From Polynucleobacter sp. SHI8 (GTDB taxonomy: Bacteria > Pseudomonadota > Gammaproteobacteria > Burkholderiales > Burkholderiaceae): a stretch of DNA of 64,000 bases. The DNA lies in assembly GCF_027944005.1 (NCBI RefSeq), contig NZ_AP027204.1, positions 806,001-870,000 on the forward strand, in the 5' to 3' direction. The notes under the pieces are model-generated. The model made no database searches, was not told the DNA's origin, and saw only the letters and a program-made list of their open reading frames with translations. Shown here piece after piece: positions 61,189 through 64,000 of the stretch. Numbering within the stretch: the first letter of the stretch is position 1; each line of letters starts with the position of its first letter. A program made the translations under genes and the position numbers.

Positions 61189-62731
61189 AGACGTCTTCGC
61201 GACGTAAATGTGGAAATAGAATTACGTCTCGAATGTTTGGTGAGTCTGTAATGAGCATCATCAGACGATCGATTCCAATACCACAACCTCCAGTTGGGGG
61301 TAATCCATACTCTAGAGCACGGATGAAGTCATGGTCGAAGTACATGGCCTCTTCATCACCCGCATCTTTTTGTAGAACTTGCTGCTGAAATCGGTTAGCT
61401 TGATCTTCAGAATCGTTGAGCTCTGAGAAACCATTCGCGATTTCACGACCTGTAATAAAGAGTTCATAACGTTCCGTAATACCTGGACGCGTATCAGACT
61501 CTCGTGCAAGAGGGCTAACCTCAATTGGGTAATCAATAATGTAAGTTGGGTCCCACAGATGCTCTTCTGCACATGCTTCAAAAAGAGCCAGTTGCAGAGC
61601 GCCTAGTCCCGCATTTTTGAGGGCGGGACCATCAATATGCTCACCAGCTAATTTGAGTTCGTTACGAATAAAGGCAACATGGATTAATTGCTCATTTGTG
61701 TAATTCTTACCAGACTGTGGACCATATAGTTGTATTGCTTGCGTAATCGTGTGACGTGCAAATGGTTTTCCTAAATCTAATTCACGCCCTTGATACGTTA
61801 ATTTTGCGGTACCGTGTGCTTTGATGACCGTATGACGAATCAATTCTTCTGTGAAATTCATGAGCCATTGATAATCGGTGTAGGCCGCATAAAATTCCAT
61901 CATCGTAAATTCTGGATTGTGGCGTGGACTAACACCTTCATTTCTGAAATTTCTATTAATTTCAAAGACACGTTCAAAACCACCAACAACCAAGCGTTTG
62001 AGATAGAGTTCTGGAGCGATACGCATGAACATTTCCATGTCCAAGGCATTGTGATGCGTAATAAAAGGTTTTGCTGATGCGCCACCAGGGATCACATGCA
62101 ACATCGGTGTTTCAACTTCCATAAATCCAGCTTGTTGCATATATTCGCGGATCGCAGACATTGCCTTACTTCTTTCAATGAAAGTTTGGCGTGTTTCTGG
62201 GGAAACAATCAAATCAACATAACGTTGACGATACTTCAGTTCTTGACTATGTAAGCCATGAAATTTATCTGGAAGAGGGCGCAGAGATTTTGTCAGTAAA
62301 CGTAAGGTCTTGACTGATACGGAGAGTTCACCACGATTCGTTTTGAATAATGTACCTTCACCAGCAATAATATCGCCCATATCCCAATGCTTAAAAGCAC
62401 TATGAGCATCAGCCCCGGTTTCTTGATCATTGATATAGAACTGGATTTGTCCAGAACGATCTTGCACTGTCGCAAAACTGGCTTTGCCCATGACGCGTTT
62501 GAGCATCATACGACCGGCCATTTTGACGGAAATATTTTTTTCGGCTAGTTCTTCTTTGGATAAGTCGTTATAGCTTTGATGTAAGTCGGCAGCTAAATGA
62601 GTCGGCACGAAGTCATTCGGAAAAGCCACACCTTGCTCACGCAGATAGGCAAGCTTTTCACGGCGTTCCGCGATGATATGGTTTTCATCAATGAGAACTT
62701 CTTCTGGATTGGGGTTTTGTTGATCTGTCAT
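61187..62731 (-). CDS. lysS: Lysyl-tRNA synthetase, class II
   Basis: A 514-residue class II synthetase with an N-terminal OB-fold anticodon domain (about 60-180) and catalytic domain with motif 2 (FRNEGVSPRHNPEFTMMEFY) and motif 3 (GCGIGIDRLMM). It charges tRNA-Lys. It lies three bases after prfB, the common order in Burkholderiales. Confidence 0.97.
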   Translation of the reverse strand: MTDQQNPNPEEVLIDENHIIAERREKLAYLREQGVAFPNDFVPTHLAADLHQSYNDLSKEELAEKNISVKMAGRMMLKRVMGKASFATVQDRSGQIQFYINDQETGADAHSAFKHWDMGDIIAGEGTLFKTNRGELSVSVKTLRLLTKSLRPLPDKFHGLHSQELKYRQRYVDLIVSPETRQTFIERSKAMSAIREYMQQAGFMEVETPMLHVIPGGASAKPFITHHNALDMEMFMRIAPELYLKRLVVGGFERVFEINRNFRNEGVSPRHNPEFTMMEFYAAYTDYQWLMNFTEELIRHTVIKAHGTAKLTYQGRELDLGKPFARHTITQAIQLYGPQSGKNYTNEQLIHVAFIRNELKLAGEHIDGPALKNAGLGALQLALFEACAEEHLWDPTYIIDYPIEVSPLARESDTRPGITERYELFITGREIANGFSELNDSEDQANRFQQQVLQKDAGDEEAMYFDHDFIRALEYGLPPTGGCGIGIDRLMMLITDSPNIRDVILFPHLRREDV

Positions 62732-62734
62732 GGC

Positions 62735-63839
62735 TTACACATTCATTTTGAGACTTGCTTCAATAAAAGGATCAAGGTCACCGTCGAGAACCTTTTGTGT
62801 GTTAGAAATTTCCACATTGGTACGAAGATCTTTGATTCTGCTTTGATCTAATACGTAGGAACGAATTTGATGTCCCCAACCCACGTCGGTTTTAGTAGCT
62901 TCTAATTTATCTTGTTCTACTTGACGTTTACGAAGTTCGTGTTCGTATAAACGTGATTTGAGCATCGTCATGGCTTCGGCACGATTGCGGTGTTGGCTTC
63001 GATCGCTTTGGCATTGAACCACGATACCAGTTGGTAAATGGGTTAAGCGAACTGCTGAGTCTGTTTTATTAATATGCTGACCACCCGCGCCAGATGCGCG
63101 ATAGGTATCAGTCCGAATATCTGCGGGGTTGATATCGATTTCAATCGAGTCATCCACCTCCGGATAAACGAAGATACTCGCAAAGGAAGTATGGCGGCCA
63201 TTGGCGGAGTCAAATGGTGATTTACGTACTAAACGATGAACGCCTGTTTCTGTTCTTAAAAAACCGTAGGCATATTCACCATCGATTTTGATGGAGGCAC
63301 TTTTAATACCAGCCACGTCACCATCAGACTCTTCAAGAATCTCCGCTTTAAAGCCTTTACGTTCGCAGTAACGCAAATATTGACGCATTAAAATGCTGGC
63401 CCAATCACAAGCCTCTGTGCCACCGGCACCTGCTTGGATATCAATGAAGCAATTACAAGGGTCCATCGGGTGGGAGAACATACGACGGAATTCAAGATCA
63501 GCAACAATGGCTTCAATTCCTTTTTCATCCTCTTCAATCGCTTGTAAAGTTTCAACATCGCTCTCAACGGCAGCTAACTCAAATAGTTCTAGAGCTCCCG
63601 TCAGATCATCATCTAATTTTTTGATAGACGAGACAACGCCATCGAGCATTTTTTTCTCTTTGCCAAGGGCTTGTGCGAGTTTGGGATCATCCCAAATCTT
63701 AGAATCTTCTAATTGAAGATTGAGTTCAATGAGGCGTCTACTTTTGGTATCGTAGTCAAAGATACCCCCGAAGGTCTTCAACACGATTACGTAGTTGAGT
63801 AAGATTGTTTTGTAATGTATTTATTCGTTCAGCTTCCAT
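62735..63839 (-). CDS. prfB: Peptide chain release factor 2, with programmed +1 frameshift
   Basis: RF2 of 367 residues encoded in two frames. The first 27 codons start at ATG 63839 and run to CTT (63761-63759), then a TGA stop at 63758-63756. Reading shifts by one base so that the next codon is GAC, followed by the remaining 340 residues to 62737. The GGQ motif (SGAGGQHINK) and the SPF specificity motif (RKSPFDSA) are present. RF2 recognises UGA and UAA. The frame break is natural regulation, not an error. Confidence 0.95.
63755..63770 (-). promoter_or_regulatory. RF2 autoregulatory +1 frameshift site
   Basis: The minus strand reads CGGGGGTATCTTTGAC: a Shine-Dalgarno-like GGGGG, then TAT CTT TGA C, exactly the E. 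coli type of slip site. When RF2 is scarce the UGA is read slowly and ribosomes slip to produce RF2. Confidence 0.97.
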
Positions 63840-63879
63840 GGCAATATTATAAAGCCTAGTAAGCGAATTGATTTATTTT

Positions 63880-64000
63880 TTATGTTGGAGAATCGAAAGC
63901 CGCCTCAACATGGACTTGCGCACGCGGATATCCCAAGTAATGATCAACTAATAAGCGGTAGGCTAAGTGGGTTTGCGGGGGAAGGAGTTCCGTATGTCCA
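63880..64000 (-). CDS. recJ: C-terminal end of a gene upstream of prfB, probably recJ (partial)
   Basis: The last 39 codons before a TAA at 63880-63882, read leftward and cut by the window end. The peptide includes THLAYRLLVDHYLGYPRAQV and ends EAAFDSPT. The pattern around AYRL and the RAQVHVE strand fits the C-terminal OB domain of RecJ, and recJ-prfB-lysS is the usual order in Burkholderiales. The call rests mostly on position, so confidence is modest. Confidence 0.5.
   Translation of the reverse strand, partial: GHTELLPPQTHLAYRLLVDHYLGYPRAQVHVEAAFDSPT

Noticed and set aside
1..64000. tRNA, rRNA, CRISPR, insertion sequences, integrases
   Set aside because: Looked for in all intergenic gaps by eye; none has a cloverleaf-like sequence, direct repeat array or transposase. 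Short hairpins found are terminators or operator-like repeats.

Overview
The window is ordinary bacterial chromosome from an AT-rich betaproteobacterium, most likely a Burkholderiales of the Polynucleobacter type. I infer this from gene content and order: rpsF-priB-rpsR-rplI-dnaB, alaA-hom-thrC-moeA-moaD-moaE near clpB, prfB-lysS, a DUF1841 gene, an intracellular polyhydroxyalkanoate depolymerase and several Bug-type (tripartite tricarboxylate) binding proteins. Coding density is very high. The longest stretch without a gene is about 260 bases, in front of isocitrate lyase. I see no tRNA, rRNA, insertion sequence, integrase or CRISPR array.

Layout. 0-2.9 kb: Nudix hydrolase and a YgiQ-type radical SAM protein. 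2.9-6.4 kb: four exported proteins, three of them lipoproteins, including YcfL- and LpoB-like proteins. 6.4-7.1 kb: lexA with a perfect LexA box over its own -10. 7.3-10.2 kb: ribosomal and replication operon ending in dnaB. 10.3-21.5 kb: an accessory catabolic region with a two-subunit molybdenum hydroxylase, an HpcH/HpaI aldolase, a deacetylase-family ring hydrolase, an amidase, a GFA-domain protein, four substrate-binding proteins, a truncated ferredoxin and an enol-lactonase-like hydrolase. 21.5-24.3 kb: NlpC/P60 lipoprotein, PIN-PhoH ATPase, peroxiredoxin. 24.4-32.0 kb: an eight-gene leftward operon for 4-amino-4-deoxy-L-arabinose modification of lipid A, with ArnA split in two. 32.1-38.8 kb: alanine, homoserine and threonine synthesis followed by molybdopterin genes and an unknown lipoprotein. 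38.8-44.5 kb: GIY-YIG protein, clpB, an MFS transporter, aceA. 44.6-52.3 kb: a DUF1800/DUF1501 pair, HIT protein, nth, DUF1841, an RnfB-like ferredoxin, phaZ with a basic tail, an aromatic aminotransferase. 52.5-60.1 kb: uvrB and the complete isc operon under an IscR box. 60.2-64 kb: a Bug receptor, then leftward lysS, prfB with its programmed frameshift, and the end of another gene, probably recJ.

How the genes work together. The molybdenum hydroxylase at 10.3-13.1 kb needs molybdopterin, and moeA, moaD and moaE lie at 36-38 kb. TupA- and ModA-like binding proteins sit inside the catabolic region. No permease or ATPase gene is next to any of the five binding proteins in the window. The arn operon could change lipid A charge on its own if UDP-glucuronate is supplied from elsewhere. 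The isc operon supplies the Fe-S clusters needed by several products here (YgiQ, Nth, the ferredoxins and IscR itself).

Most of the window is well-known housekeeping. The points most worth a second look are the possible N-heterocycle/imide pathway at 10.3-21.5 kb, the histone-like tail on PhaZ, the two split arnA genes, and the palindrome-rich region in front of aceA.
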